Of a stretch of DNA of 64,000 nucleotides, positions 49,507 through 58,929 are shown piece after piece. A program made the position numbers and the translations under genes. Source of the DNA: Gemmobacter lanyuensis (GTDB taxonomy: Bacteria; Pseudomonadota; Alphaproteobacteria; Rhodobacterales; Rhodobacteraceae). Location: the NCBI RefSeq assembly GCF_014652355.1, contig NZ_BMYQ01000003.1, positions 206,142 to 270,141 on the forward strand, written 5' to 3'. The notes under the pieces were generated by a model that was given only the letters and a program-made list of their open reading frames with translations, did no database searches and was not told the origin of the DNA. How positions within the stretch are numbered: the stretch's first letter is position 1; every line of letters begins with the position of its first letter.

Positions 49507-50277
49507 ATGGCACGTCGCAAGAAGGTCTACGAGGGCAAGGCGAAGATCCTGTATGAGGGTCCGGAGCCGGGAACCCTGATCCAGTACTTCAAGGACGATG
49601 CTGTCGCGGGCGTCAATGCCGTCAATCAGGCCCCCGCCGCGGTTGAAGGCAAGGGCGTGCTGAACAACCGCCTGAGCGAATTCTTCATGTCGGGCCTGAA
49701 TTCCATCGGGGTGCCGACGCATTTCATCCGCCGCATCAACATGCGCGAACAGCTGGTCCGCATGTGCGAGATCATTCCGCTCGAAGTGGTCGTCCGCAAT
49801 TTCGCCGCCGGTGGCATCACCAGCCGTCTGGGCATCCCGGAAGGCGTGGCCCTGCCGCGCCCGATCGTGGAATATTATTACAAGGACGACAAGCTGGGGA
49901 ACCCGCTGGTGTCCGAGGAACATATCATCGCCTTCGGCTGGGCCAACCAGCAGGACCTGGATGACATGGTGGCACTGGCGCTGCGCGTGAATGACTTCAT
50001 GTCGGGCGTGATGATGGGCGTGGGCGTCCGTCTGATGGATTTCCGCATCGAGGTGGGCCGCATCTGGGAAGGCGATTTCATGCGCCTGATCGTGGCCGAT
50101 GAAATCAGCCCCGACAGCTGCCGCCTATGGGATATGCGCGGTCTGGACGCCCCCGACCGCGAAGGCCAGATCCGCGAACCCGGCCCCCTGGCCGATGTCT
50201 ATACCGAGCTGGCGCGCCGTCTGGGCGTGCTGCCCTCGAACGTCACCCATACCACCAAGCCGACCCTCATCAACTGA
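49507..50277 (+). CDS. purC: Phosphoribosylaminoimidazole-succinocarboxamide synthase
   Basis: 256 residues from ATG 49507. [27 protein letters not shown] is the usual start, [18 protein letters not shown] and VEVVVRN-type [11 protein letters not shown] follow, and [14 protein letters not shown] binds ATP/Mg. It joins CAIR and aspartate in purine synthesis. First gene of purC-purS-purQ. The very long upstream frame is an antisense artefact of bmt. Confidence 0.96.
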   Translation: MARRKKVYEGKAKILYEGPEPGTLIQYFKDDAVAGVNAVNQAPAAVEGKGVLNNRLSEFFMSGLNSIGVPTHFIRRINMREQLVRMCEIIPLEVVVRNFAAGGITSRLGIPEGVALPRPIVEYYYKDDKLGNPLVSEEHIIAFGWANQQDLDDMVALALRVNDFMSGVMMGVGVRLMDFRIEVGRIWEGDFMRLIVADEISPDSCRLWDMRGLDAPDREGQIREPGPLADVYTELARRLGVLPSNVTHTTKPTLIN

Positions 50278-50291
50278 AAGGCCCCCCGACC

Positions 50292-50531
50292 ATGAAAGCG
50301 CGTGTGACCGTGATGCTGAAGACCGGAGTTCTCGACGTGCAGGGCGAGGCTGTGCGCCGCGCGCTTGGCACGCTGGGCTTCGAAGGGGTTGAGGCCGTGC
50401 GCCAGGGCAAGGTGATCGAGCTGGATCTGGCCGCAACTGACCGCGCCGCCGCCGAGGCCGAGGTGAAGGCCATGTGCGAAAAGCTGCTGGCCAATACCGT
50501 GATCGAGAAATACTCGGTCGAGATCGCCTGA
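50292..50531 (+). CDS. purS: Phosphoribosylformylglycinamidine synthase subunit PurS
   Basis: 79 residues, normal length. KARVTVMLKTGVLDVQGEAV and LGFEGVEAVRQGKVIELDL are the PurS core. It bridges PurL and PurQ in the FGAM synthase complex and helps ammonia transfer. 14 nt after purC. Confidence 0.95.
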   Translation: MKARVTVMLKTGVLDVQGEAVRRALGTLGFEGVEAVRQGKVIELDLAATDRAAAEAEVKAMCEKLLANTVIEKYSVEIA

Positions 50532-50555
50532 GATCCGGCCCGACCGGACAGGATG

Positions 50556-50593
50556 AACGCCGCCGCGCCCCGCAGGCCCGGCGGCGTTTTCTT
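50556..50593 (+). terminator. Terminator/attenuator between purS and purQ
   Basis: AACGCCGCCG (50556-50565) pairs with CGGCGGCGTT (50579-50588), followed by TTCTT. It would end or reduce transcription before purQ. Confidence 0.78.
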
Positions 50594-50711
50594 ATGCGGG
50601 GCAGCGGGCAGCGGGCAGGAAATCGCGTCACGCGCGCCCGAAGGGGCTGGAAGCAGCGCAGCCTTTGCGCTAAGGGCAAGCGCATCCCCGACCGCCTGAA
50701 AGGACGCCCCC

Positions 50712-51380
50712 ATGAAAGCCGCCGTCGTCACCTTCCCCGGTTCCAACTGCGACCGCGATCTGGCGGTGGCCTTTGAAAAGGCGGGGGCCGAGGTTGTGCG
50801 CGTCTGGCACAAGGACAGCGAACTGCCGGCCGGTGTGGATGTCGTGGGCGTGCCCGGCGGGTTTTCTTTCGGTGATTACCTGCGCTGCGGCGCCATTGCC
50901 GCGCAATCGCCCATCGCCGCTGCCGTCAAGGCTCATGCCGATCGTGGTGGCTATGTCATCGGGATCTGCAACGGCTTTCAGGTGCTGACCGAGATGCACC
51001 TGCTGCCCGGCGCGTTGATGCGGAATGCGGGGCTCAAGTTCATCTGCAAACCGGTGCAGCTGATCGTGGGCACCACCGACTCGGCCTTCACCGCGGGCTA
51101 TGCCAAGGGGCAGGCGATCACCGTGCCGGTGGCGCACCATGACGGCAATTATACCGCCGATGCCGAAACCATCGCCCGTCTGAAAGGCGAAGACCGGATC
51201 GCCTTCCGCTATGGCGCGAACCCGAACGGGTCGATGGAAGATATCGCAGGCATCCTGTCGGACAACCGCCGCGTGCTGGGCATGATGCCCCACCCCGAGC
51301 GTGTGGTCGATGCCGAACACGGCGGCACCGATGGCGCGGCCGTCTTTGCGGGCCTGATCGGCAAGATGGCGCTGGCCTGA
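50712..51380 (+). CDS. purQ: Phosphoribosylformylglycinamidine synthase subunit PurQ (glutaminase)
   Basis: 222 residues. [32 protein letters not shown] and GICNGFQ with the nucleophilic cysteine; the late PHPERVV holds the catalytic histidine and glutamate. It makes ammonia from glutamine for FGAM synthase. 180 nt after purS with a terminator in between, so it may have its own promoter. Confidence 0.96.
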   Translation: MKAAVVTFPGSNCDRDLAVAFEKAGAEVVRVWHKDSELPAGVDVVGVPGGFSFGDYLRCGAIAAQSPIAAAVKAHADRGGYVIGICNGFQVLTEMHLLPGALMRNAGLKFICKPVQLIVGTTDSAFTAGYAKGQAITVPVAHHDGNYTADAETIARLKGEDRIAFRYGANPNGSMEDIAGILSDNRRVLGMMPHPERVVDAEHGGTDGAAVFAGLIGKMALA

Positions 51381-51429
51381 TATGACCGGGTCTTGAGGCC
51401 GCCCCCCGGCGCGGCCTAGACTGCGCCCC

Positions 51430-53193
51430 ATGCTGGACGCAAGCCCTTCACCTGACACCGAAAGCCACGCGCCGGGCATTTCCTGGCGCGTAAAGCTTGT
51501 GGTGGCGCTGCTGGTGGTGCTGGCCGCCGGGGTCGTGCTGTTCACCAACCGCTGGCTTTCGGAACGCTTTACCGAGGTGACGCGCAACAGCGCCGAACTG
51601 CGGCTGGCCTTTTATTCCGGCAACGTGATTTCCGAATTGCAGCGCAACTCGGTCGTCCCGCTTTTGCTGGCGCGCGACCCCGAACTGATCGGCGCGCTGG
51701 AGCGGAAGGACTATTCCACGACCTCAGCGCGGCTGATCTCGTTCCAGGCCGAAATCGGTGCGGCCTCGATCATCCTGCTGGATGGTGAAGGTCGTGTGGT
51801 GGGGGCGACGAACCGCAACCAGCTGGGCGAGACCTATCGCAACGCCGCCCAGTTCATTGATGCCCAGCGTGTGCGCGACACGATCTTTACTGTGGCCCCC
51901 CGGCAGACAAACGGGTTCGATTTTACCTATTCCCGCGCGATCCGCGTCGAAAATCAGGTGCTTGGGGTGATTCTGGTCGCCGTGGACCTGATGAAATATG
52001 AACGCGCCTGGGCCGGGCTGCAGGATGCGGTGCTGGTGACGGACAGCGAAGGTGTCGTCCTTCTGGCAACCGAGCCGCGCTGGCGTGGCCTGCCGCTGGA
52101 CCGGGCGCTTGAGGCGCGGGATGCGCCTTCGGCTATCCGCCGGGCGCTGCAGGGCGCGGCCGACTGGGCGCAGGAACCGCCCGATGCCTATGTCTCGGGC
52201 GAGGCGGTGATGAAGACCGAAACGCGCGTGGCTTTTCGCGGCTGGCGCATGATCACCTTCACCGCCTATGATTCCGTCCGCGAACGCGTGAACGGCGTGC
52301 TGGCGCTGGAGATCATGGGCTTTGCCATCCTGCTTGCCGTGACCTTCTACATGCTCTCGCGCCGGGCCTGGTCGCAAAGCGTGACCTTTCAGCGCGAAAG
52401 CGCTGAACTGCGGATGCTGAACGCGCGCCTTCAGCGCGAGATCGCGGAACGCGAGAAGGTGCAGAAAACCCTTGAGGTGGCTGAACTTACGCTGGCGCAA
52501 TCGTCGAAATTGGCGGCGCTGGGGGAAATGTCTGCCGCCGTCAGCCATGAGCTGAACCAGCCGCTGGCCGCGATGAAGACCTATCTCGCGGGCGCGCGGC
52601 TTTTGCTTCAGCGCAAGCGCCCGGATGAGGCGCTGTCCTCCTTCCAGCGCATCGATGACCTGATCGACCGCATGGGCGCGATCACCCGGCAGCTGAAATC
52701 CTATGCCCGCAAGGGCGGCGAGGCCTTTGAGCCTGTGGACATGCGTCAGTCGCTGTCTTCGGCCCTGTCGATGATGGAGCCGCAGTTGAAGGCCCGGGTG
52801 GTGCGGATCACCCGCACCCTGCCGCGCAGCCCCGTCATGGTCATGGCCGACCGCGTGCGGCTGGAGCAGGTGATCATCAACCTGCTGCGAAACGCGCTGG
52901 ATGCCACCAAGGAAACCCGAAATCCGCAGATCGACCTGATCCTCTCGGCGGGCGAGACTGCGACTCTGACCGTGCGCGACAACGGGCACGGCATCAAGGA
53001 TCTCGATAACCTGTTCGAGCCTTTCTACACCACAAAGAAACCCGGTGAGGGGGTGGGGCTTGGCCTTGCCATCTCTTCGGGGATCGTCACCGATCTTGGC
53101 GGCCGCCTGACCGCGCGCAATGCGGAAGGTGGGGGGGCTGTATTTGAAGTCCAGCTCCCCATATTGGGCAAGGACGCCAAGGCAGCAGAATGA
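51430..53193 (+). CDS. dctB: Sensor histidine kinase, DctB-like (C4-dicarboxylate sensing)
   Basis: 587 residues. Membrane helix 1 about residues 22-40, a tandem-PAS-like periplasmic sensor (about 250 residues), membrane helix 2 about 293-313, coiled coil, H-box SAAVSHELNQPLAAMK with the phosphorylated histidine, then N-box VIINLLRNALDAT and G-boxes DNGHGI and GEGVGLGLAIS. DctB-type architecture. The response regulator starts 7 nt after its stop. The transporter genes it may control are not in the window. Confidence 0.88.
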   Translation: MLDASPSPDTESHAPGISWRVKLVVALLVVLAAGVVLFTNRWLSERFTEVTRNSAELRLAFYSGNVISELQRNSVVPLLLARDPELIGALERKDYSTTSARLISFQAEIGAASIILLDGEGRVVGATNRNQLGETYRNAAQFIDAQRVRDTIFTVAPRQTNGFDFTYSRAIRVENQVLGVILVAVDLMKYERAWAGLQDAVLVTDSEGVVLLATEPRWRGLPLDRALEARDAPSAIRRALQGAADWAQEPPDAYVSGEAVMKTETRVAFRGWRMITFTAYDSVRERVNGVLALEIMGFAILLAVTFYMLSRRAWSQSVTFQRESAELRMLNARLQREIAEREKVQKTLEVAELTLAQSSKLAALGEMSAAVSHELNQPLAAMKTYLAGARLLLQRKRPDEALSSFQRIDDLIDRMGAITRQLKSYARKGGEAFEPVDMRQSLSSALSMMEPQLKARVVRITRTLPRSPVMVMADRVRLEQVIINLLRNALDATKETRNPQIDLILSAGETATLTVRDNGHGIKDLDNLFEPFYTTKKPGEGVGLGLAISSGIVTDLGGRLTARNAEGGGAVFEVQLPILGKDAKAAE

Positions 53194-53200
53194 GGATCAC

Positions 53201-54526
53201 ATGGCACGTGCTATGAAAGTCGCCATCGTCGATGACGAGGCGGATATGCGCCAGTCGATCAGCCAATGGCTGGCCCTGTCGGGCTTTGATACCGAAACCT
53301 ATGGCAGTGCCGAAGAGGCGCTGGCCGCGATCGGCCCCGATTTCGCGGGGGCCGTGGTCAGCGACATCCGCATGCCCGGCATGGATGGCATGGCGTTTCT
53401 GAAACGCCTGATGGGCATGGACAGCTCGCTTCCGGTGATCATGATCACCGGCCATGGCGATGTGCCGATGGCGGTTGAAGCGATGCGTCTGGGGGCCTTC
53501 GATTTTCTGGAAAAGCCCTTCAACCCCGACCGGATGACCGATCTGGCCAAGCGCGCCACCCAGTCGCGCCGTATGACGCTGGACAATCGCGCGCTCCGCA
53601 AAGAGCTGTCGGATGGCACGACGATCATGAAAAAGCTGATCGGCAGCAGCCCGGTGATGGAGCGTCTGCGCGAGGATATCCTCGATCTGGGGCAGGCCGA
53701 CAGCCATGTGCTGATCGACGGCGAAACCGGCACCGGCAAGACGCTGGTCGCCCATGCGCTGCATGCGGTGGGGCCGCGGGCGTCCAAGAAATTCGTCACC
53801 GTTTCCTGCGCGGCCTGGTCGGAAGATCAGCTGGCCGCCAAGCTTTTCGGCCCCACCGAAGACGGCGTGCCGCTGATCGAAGAGGCGCGGGGCGGCACCC
53901 TGTGCCTTGAGGACATCGAGGCGCTGAGCCATGCCCTGCAATCGCGGCTGCTGACGGTGATCAACGAACAAGGGACCCCGCCCGAAACGCGCATCATCGC
54001 CATCTGCAACGAACATGCGCCCGACAAGACGCTTGAAGACATCCTGCGCCCCGATCTGTTCTATCGCCTGGGTGCGATGACCATCGTCCTGCCGCCGCTG
54101 CGCGCGCGGGGTGAGGATATCCTGTCGCTGTTCACCCGCCTGTCGGAACAGTTCGCCGAGGAATATGGCTGCGACGCCCCCGGTCTGACCGCGCAAGAGG
54201 CCGCGCAGCTTCTGCAGGCGCCCTGGCCGGGCAATGTGCGGCAGCTGGTGAACATCGCCGAACGTGCAGTGCTGCAGAACCGCCGCGGGTCTGGGTCGAT
54301 CGCCTCGCTTCTGATGGCGGATAACGAGGCCTCGGGGCCGGCGCTGACGACCGAGGGCAAGCCGCTGAAGGAATATGTCGATGCGTTTGAGCGTATGCTG
54401 ATCGACAATACGATGCGCCGCCACAAGGGCAGCATCGTCGCGGTGATGGAAGAACTGTGCCTGCCGCGGCGGACGCTGAATGAAAAGATGGCCAAATACG
54501 GGCTGCAGCGGTCAGATTACACCTGA
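53201..54526 (+). CDS. dctD: DctD/NtrC-like response regulator lacking the sigma-54 contact loop
   Basis: 441 residues from ATG 53201. Receiver domain residues 5-120 with acceptor Asp55 (VSDIRMPGMDG) and Lys105 region; AAA+ domain with Walker A GETGTGKT (174-181). Between LFG (215-217) and the Walker B region GGTLCLED (231-238) there are only 13 residues, and the GAFTGA loop is absent; Walker B reads E-D instead of the usual D-E. A C-terminal Fis-type HTH (RHKGSIVAVMEELCLPRRTL) is present. It is unlikely to activate sigma-54 polymerase; it may work with sigma-70 like Rhodobacter NtrC. Confidence 0.9.
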   Translation: MARAMKVAIVDDEADMRQSISQWLALSGFDTETYGSAEEALAAIGPDFAGAVVSDIRMPGMDGMAFLKRLMGMDSSLPVIMITGHGDVPMAVEAMRLGAFDFLEKPFNPDRMTDLAKRATQSRRMTLDNRALRKELSDGTTIMKKLIGSSPVMERLREDILDLGQADSHVLIDGETGTGKTLVAHALHAVGPRASKKFVTVSCAAWSEDQLAAKLFGPTEDGVPLIEEARGGTLCLEDIEALSHALQSRLLTVINEQGTPPETRIIAICNEHAPDKTLEDILRPDLFYRLGAMTIVLPPLRARGEDILSLFTRLSEQFAEEYGCDAPGLTAQEAAQLLQAPWPGNVRQLVNIAERAVLQNRRGSGSIASLLMADNEASGPALTTEGKPLKEYVDAFERMLIDNTMRRHKGSIVAVMEELCLPRRTLNEKMAKYGLQRSDYT

Positions 54527-55299
54527 CCGCCCGCGGTCTCTTGCGGGCGCATGGGCTCGGCATAGGCCGGGTCCAGCCAGTCGGACAGGCCAAGCCCGGT
54601 CAATGCGGCGGTTTCGATGATATCGGCCGCGAAGCGGCGATCCAGATCCCGCCGCAATGGCTCCGGCATCTCCCCCAGATCCCGCGCAAGGACAGGGACG
54701 GTATAGACCGTTGCCCGCTCAAGCATCGCCGCCGTCGGGGCTGCGACCCCGAGGAAGTCGCAGATCTGGCCCAAGGTCGGGGCGGGGCGCAGCCAAAGCG
54801 CGTCGGTGCGCAGGAACAGCAGGTTTTCGCGCGGAAAATGCGCCAGCAACCGGCGCACCTGCCCGGCGTAGAAACCGCGCGCAACATAGCTGTGCTGGCG
54901 CAGCTGGCTCTCGGAGATCAGCGGCACCGGGGCGATGGCTTCGACAAAGGCCCGTGTCTCGACACCCTTTCGGAACTGCATCCGCCATTGCGAATGGGCG
55001 CGCAGGGTGGGGTGGCGCAACAGCATGATCAGCCGCGCCCCCGGATTGTGGGCAGCGATCCGTTCGATGGCCCGGGGCCAGAAGGTGTAGATCGGCGTGG
55101 CCTCGCCCCGCAGGCGGCCGGGGGCGGGAAAATGGGGCGAAAGATCGGGCAGGGCAGCGCCCCAATCCCTTGATTCATCGTCGAAAAGATGCAGTTCCTT
55201 GGGCGATGACAGGCTCAGCTCCGGGTGCTGGCTCAGAATGCCGTGCAGGGCGGTTGTGGCGCCCTTCTGAACGCCCGCAACAAAGAAATCGATCTGCAT
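54517..55299 (-). CDS. Sulfotransferase family protein
   Basis: 260 residues from ATG 55299 (AAAGG 8 nt upstream). PAPS-binding loop VAGVQKGATTALHGIL at the N-terminus and the 3'-phosphate site RHPTLRAHSQW near residue 95. It transfers sulphate from PAPS to a carbohydrate or other acceptor; the acceptor is unknown. Its 3' end overlaps the convergent regulator gene by 10 nt. Confidence 0.88.
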   Translation of the reverse strand: MQIDFFVAGVQKGATTALHGILSQHPELSLSSPKELHLFDDESRDWGAALPDLSPHFPAPGRLRGEATPIYTFWPRAIERIAAHNPGARLIMLLRHPTLRAHSQWRMQFRKGVETRAFVEAIAPVPLISESQLRQHSYVARGFYAGQVRRLLAHFPRENLLFLRTDALWLRPAPTLGQICDFLGVAAPTAAMLERATVYTVPVLARDLGEMPEPLRRDLDRRFAADIIETAALTGLGLSDWLDPAYAEPMRPQETAGGQV

Positions 55300-55764
55300 G
55301 ACGGCCACCTTTGATTGCGCGGTTCGGGCGGAACCACAGCCCGCCTTTCCGGCTGCGGATATTTGTCATTGCAAAGCGCGGGGGTAAACCCTTAAACTTG
55401 ACCTGAGGGCCAATGTCCGGATGCCGCGACATTCGCCCACAAGTTTCACTGCCGGTGGCACACGTCTGACCAAGGGTCTTTCCTGCCTCCATCCGCAGCA
55501 TTCACTGGCCGCAAGGCCGCAAGTTTGCCGGCTCTCCCTCGGGATTGCAGGCTTTTAGATGGGTGCCCCGCATGGGGTGCCGGGATAAAGAACCGCGATG
55601 AGCCGCGTGCAAAAAGCGATGACGATCGACAGGGGGCTTTCGGCTCGCCCTGCGCCATCCGCACCGCACGGCCACGCCCGAACAAGCCGCCATCTGCTGG
55701 ATCGAACCTTTGCCGGGAATACACCCGGCGGGGGCCGCGATGCGCCATGGCGCAATGGAACACT
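55300..55764 (+). promoter_or_regulatory. Long leader region of rne
   Basis: 465 nt without a gene between the sulfotransferase start and rne. It should hold the divergent promoters and a long rne 5' UTR. A hairpin-capable stretch GGGTGCCCCGCATGGGGTGCC-type (55561-55582) and several G/C stems lie close to the start. Long leaders are typical of RNase E genes that regulate their own mRNA. Confidence 0.4.
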
Positions 55765-58509
55765 ATGGCTAAGAAAATGCTCATCGACGCCACGCACCCG
55801 GAGGAAACCCGGGTTGTCGTGGTGGACGGAAACAAGGTCGAAGAGTTCGACTTTGAAACGGTAAACAAGCGTCAGCTGCAAGGAAACATCTACCTTGCCA
55901 AGGTGACGCGGGTCGAACCCTCGCTGCAGGCGGCCTTTGTGGATTACGGCGGGAACCGTCACGGCTTCCTCGCTTTTGCGGAAATCCACCCGGATTATTA
56001 CCAGATCCCCGTCGCGGATCGCAAAGCCCTGCTCGAGGAGGAGCGGGCGTTGGCCCGTGCCGAAGAGGAAGAGGAAAGCCGTCCGCGCCGCAGCAACCAC
56101 AAGTCGCGCGCCAAGCCCGCGCAGGCCGAAGCCGTTGCCGCCGACGCGGTGGTCGTTTCGGATGAGGCCGCGCCCGTGGCCGATGTCGCCGAAACCCCGG
56201 TGGCGATTTCCGGCATGGATGTGATCGACCTGGGCGAGGAGGGGGCCGAGGACGACCTGCTCGTTTCGCGCAATGCCGACCGGGCCTCGGTGGCCTCGGA
56301 ACGCACCGAGGATGACGGCCATTACGAGGCGCTCGACCACGCTGCCGATATCGATGACGAAATCGAATCGGTCGCCGAAGAGGACGTGTCGGAAGAAATC
56401 CGTGCGCCCCGCAAGCCGCGTGCCCGCCGCTACAAGATCCAGGAAGTGATCAAGGTGCGCCAGATCATGCTGGTGCAGGTGGTCAAGGAAGAGCGGGGCA
56501 ACAAGGGTGCGGCGCTGACAACCTATCTGTCGCTGGCCGGTCGCTACTGCGTTCTCATGCCGAACACGGCGCGGGGCGGCGGTATCAGCCGCAAGATCAC
56601 CAATGCCGCCGACCGCAAGAAGCTCAAGGATATCGCGTCCGAGCTGGAGGTGCCGGAAGGCGCCGGCCTGATCGTGCGGACTGCGGGCGCCAAGCGCACC
56701 CCGCAGGAAATCCGCCGCGATTACGAATATCTGATGCGTCTGTGGGAAGAGATCCGCGAACTGACGCTGAAATCGGTCGCACCCGCGCCGATCTATGAAG
56801 AGGGCAACCTCATCAAGCGGTCGATCCGCGATCTCTATAACCGCGAGATCGAGGAAATCCTGGTTGAAGGCGAAACGGGCTACCGCACTGCCAAAGATTT
56901 CATGCGGATGATCATGCCCAACCACGCCCGCGTGGTGCAGCGCTATGCCGACCAGATGCCGCTGTTCGCGCGCTATCAGGTGGAAAGCTACCTTTCGGGC
57001 ATGTTCAACCCGGTCGTGCAGCTGAAATCGGGTGGTTATATCGTGATCGGCGTCACCGAGGCGCTGGTGGCGATCGACGTGAACTCGGGCCGGGCCACCA
57101 AGGAAGGCTCGATCGAGGAGACCGCGCTCAAGACCAACCTCGAGGCCGCCGATGAGGTTGCGCGCCAATTGCGCCTGCGCGATCTGGCTGGTCTGATCGT
57201 CATCGACTTCATCGACATGGAAGAGCGTCGCAACAACGCCGCCGTTGAGAAGCGCCTGAAGGAAAAGCTGAAGACGGACCGCGCGCGCATTCAGGTGGGC
57301 CGCATCTCGGGCTTTGGCCTGATGGAGATGAGCCGCCAGCGCCTGCGCCCCGGCATGCTTGAATCCACCACGCAGCCTTGCGCGCATTGCCACGGCACCG
57401 GCCTGATCCGCTCGGACGACAGCCTTGCCCTGACGATCCTGCGCGCGCTGGAGGAAGAGGGCACGCGGAAACGCTCGCGCGAGGTGCTGCTGAAGGCTCC
57501 GGTCGCGGTGATCAACTACCTCATCAACTCGAAGCGCGAACATATCGCCCTGATCGAGGCACGCTATGGCATGTCGGTCCGGCTTGAGGCTGACCCGCAT
57601 CTCGTGTCGCCCGATTATTCGATCGAGAAGTTCAAGACGGCCATCCGCGCCGTGCCCGAAGCGGGCACCGTGATCTCCGGCAATGCCGCCCTGATGGGTG
57701 CGCCCGTCGAGGAGGAGGATGATCCGGAACTGCCGATCGAAGAAGATGAAATCGAGGCAGAGGTCGAGGCCGTCGAAGAGGAAGGCCGGGCCGAGGCCGC
57801 TGAGGGCGATGGCAATGGCGGGTCCAAGAAGAAGCGTCGTCGCCGTCCGCGTCGTCGGGGGGGCAAGGGCAAGGATGCCGCTGGCCGTCCGCAAGAGGAC
57901 GGGGCCGAGGAAGGCGATGCAGAGGGCGATGATGCCGCCGAGACTGAGGCGCCCGAGCCCGTCGTCGAAGTGGCCGCCGCTGTCGAGACCGTCGTTCTCG
58001 CCGAGGTCGTAAGCGAAGCACCGGCCGAGGCTGTTGTCGCCGACGCTCCGGTTGCCGAAGTTGCCACCGAAGAGCCGGTCGCCGAGGCGCCCAAAAAGAC
58101 CACCCGCAGCCGATCGCGCAGCACCAAAGCCAAAGCCAAGCCTGCCGATGCCCCGGCAGAGATTGCTGCCGAAGCGGTGGCCGAGGCCGTGGTCGAAGAA
58201 GTGACCAAGCCCAAGGCCAAGACCACCCGGACGCGCAGCACCAAATCCAAGGCCAAAGCGGCCGAGGCCCCCGCGACGGAAGCTCCCGTGACAGAGGCCC
58301 TGGTGGCCGAGGTTGCGGTGGAAGCTGCGCCCGTCGTTGATGCGTCGGTCGCCGAACAGCCCGCGCCGGTTGACCTGCCGCCGCTGCAGGCGGACCCCGG
58401 TTTGGCCGTGGCGGAAGCCGTGGTTGCTGACCCGGCAGAGGCTGCCGCCACCGGGGACGCAAGCGAAGGCAAGTCCAAGCGCCGGGGTTGGTGGTCGGTG
58501 AACCGCTGA
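55765..58509 (+). CDS. rne: Ribonuclease E
   Basis: 914 residues from ATG 55765 (MAKKMLIDATHPEETRVVVV); ATG 55747 would add six residues. The S1 domain is split by an acidic insert of roughly 170 residues, as in other alphaproteobacterial RNase E. The catalytic core holds VAIDVNSGRATKEGS (metal aspartate), IDFIDMEERRNN (second aspartate) and the zinc-link CAHC near residue 540. The C-terminal third is low-complexity, with RRRRPRRRGG and Ala/Val/Glu repeats, for RNA and degradosome binding. Cytoplasmic mRNA decay and rRNA processing. Confidence 0.95.
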   Translation: MAKKMLIDATHPEETRVVVVDGNKVEEFDFETVNKRQLQGNIYLAKVTRVEPSLQAAFVDYGGNRHGFLAFAEIHPDYYQIPVADRKALLEEERALARAEEEEESRPRRSNHKSRAKPAQAEAVAADAVVVSDEAAPVADVAETPVAISGMDVIDLGEEGAEDDLLVSRNADRASVASERTEDDGHYEALDHAADIDDEIESVAEEDVSEEIRAPRKPRARRYKIQEVIKVRQIMLVQVVKEERGNKGAALTTYLSLAGRYCVLMPNTARGGGISRKITNAADRKKLKDIASELEVPEGAGLIVRTAGAKRTPQEIRRDYEYLMRLWEEIRELTLKSVAPAPIYEEGNLIKRSIRDLYNREIEEILVEGETGYRTAKDFMRMIMPNHARVVQRYADQMPLFARYQVESYLSGMFNPVVQLKSGGYIVIGVTEALVAIDVNSGRATKEGSIEETALKTNLEAADEVARQLRLRDLAGLIVIDFIDMEERRNNAAVEKRLKEKLKTDRARIQVGRISGFGLMEMSRQRLRPGMLESTTQPCAHCHGTGLIRSDDSLALTILRALEEEGTRKRSREVLLKAPVAVINYLINSKREHIALIEARYGMSVRLEADPHLVSPDYSIEKFKTAIRAVPEAGTVISGNAALMGAPVEEEDDPELPIEEDEIEAEVEAVEEEGRAEAAEGDGNGGSKKKRRRRPRRRGGKGKDAAGRPQEDGAEEGDAEGDDAAETEAPEPVVEVAAAVETVVLAEVVSEAPAEAVVADAPVAEVATEEPVAEAPKKTTRSRSRSTKAKAKPADAPAEIAAEAVAEAVVEEVTKPKAKTTRTRSTKSKAKAAEAPATEAPVTEALVAEVAVEAAPVVDASVAEQPAPVDLPPLQADPGLAVAEAVVADPAEAAATGDASEGKSKRRGWWSVNR

Positions 58510-58521
58510 TCCGCGAAACAG

Positions 58522-58552
58522 AAAAACGCCGGGCCTTAGCCCGGCGTTTTTT
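58522..58552. terminator. Bidirectional terminator at the rne/tusA-like 3' ends
   Basis: AAAAACGCCGGGC-CTTA-GCCCGGCGTTTTT, 13-bp stem. The TAA stop of the convergent TusA-like gene is formed by bases of the loop. Confidence 0.92.
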
Positions 58553-58784
58553 CTATCTGCCCCACCTTGATGAAATGGGCGGTGGCCGCGCCCAAGGGTT
58601 CCGACCCCAGATAGACATGCCCGGTCTGGCCGCAAAAATGCGGCAGGTCCACCGCCGCCATCCGGTCGGTCGCGCGCACCCGCAAAACCTGACCCGCCGG
58701 AAGCCCCAAAAGCCGTTTGCGCGCGCGCAGGACGGGCAGGGGGCAGAGCAGCCCCTCGCAATCCAGATCGGTGTCAAATTCCAT
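58536..58784 (-). CDS. TusA-family sulfurtransferase-like protein
   Basis: 82 residues from ATG 58784. DCEGLLCPLPVLRARKRL has the CPxP cysteine of the SirA/TusA fold and VLRVRATDRMAAVDLPHFC the second half. It may carry persulphide sulphur for tRNA thiolation or another pathway. The longer frame to 58928 has no ribosome site. It is divergent from ccdA, another thiol-redox gene. Confidence 0.88.
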   Translation of the reverse strand: MEFDTDLDCEGLLCPLPVLRARKRLLGLPAGQVLRVRATDRMAAVDLPHFCGQTGHVYLGSEPLGAATAHFIKVGQIEKTPG

Positions 58785-58929
58785 CGGCCTGCCCCTTTCC
58801 CTTGTGTCGCAGCCATACACCGCCGTGCGGCCAAAGTCAGCCGCGGCTGCGGCCACGCGCATGTGACGCCGCGCCGCGTGACGGGCGGGCGGGATTGCGG
58901 TATCACCACCGGGAAGGAACGGAGGCAAG

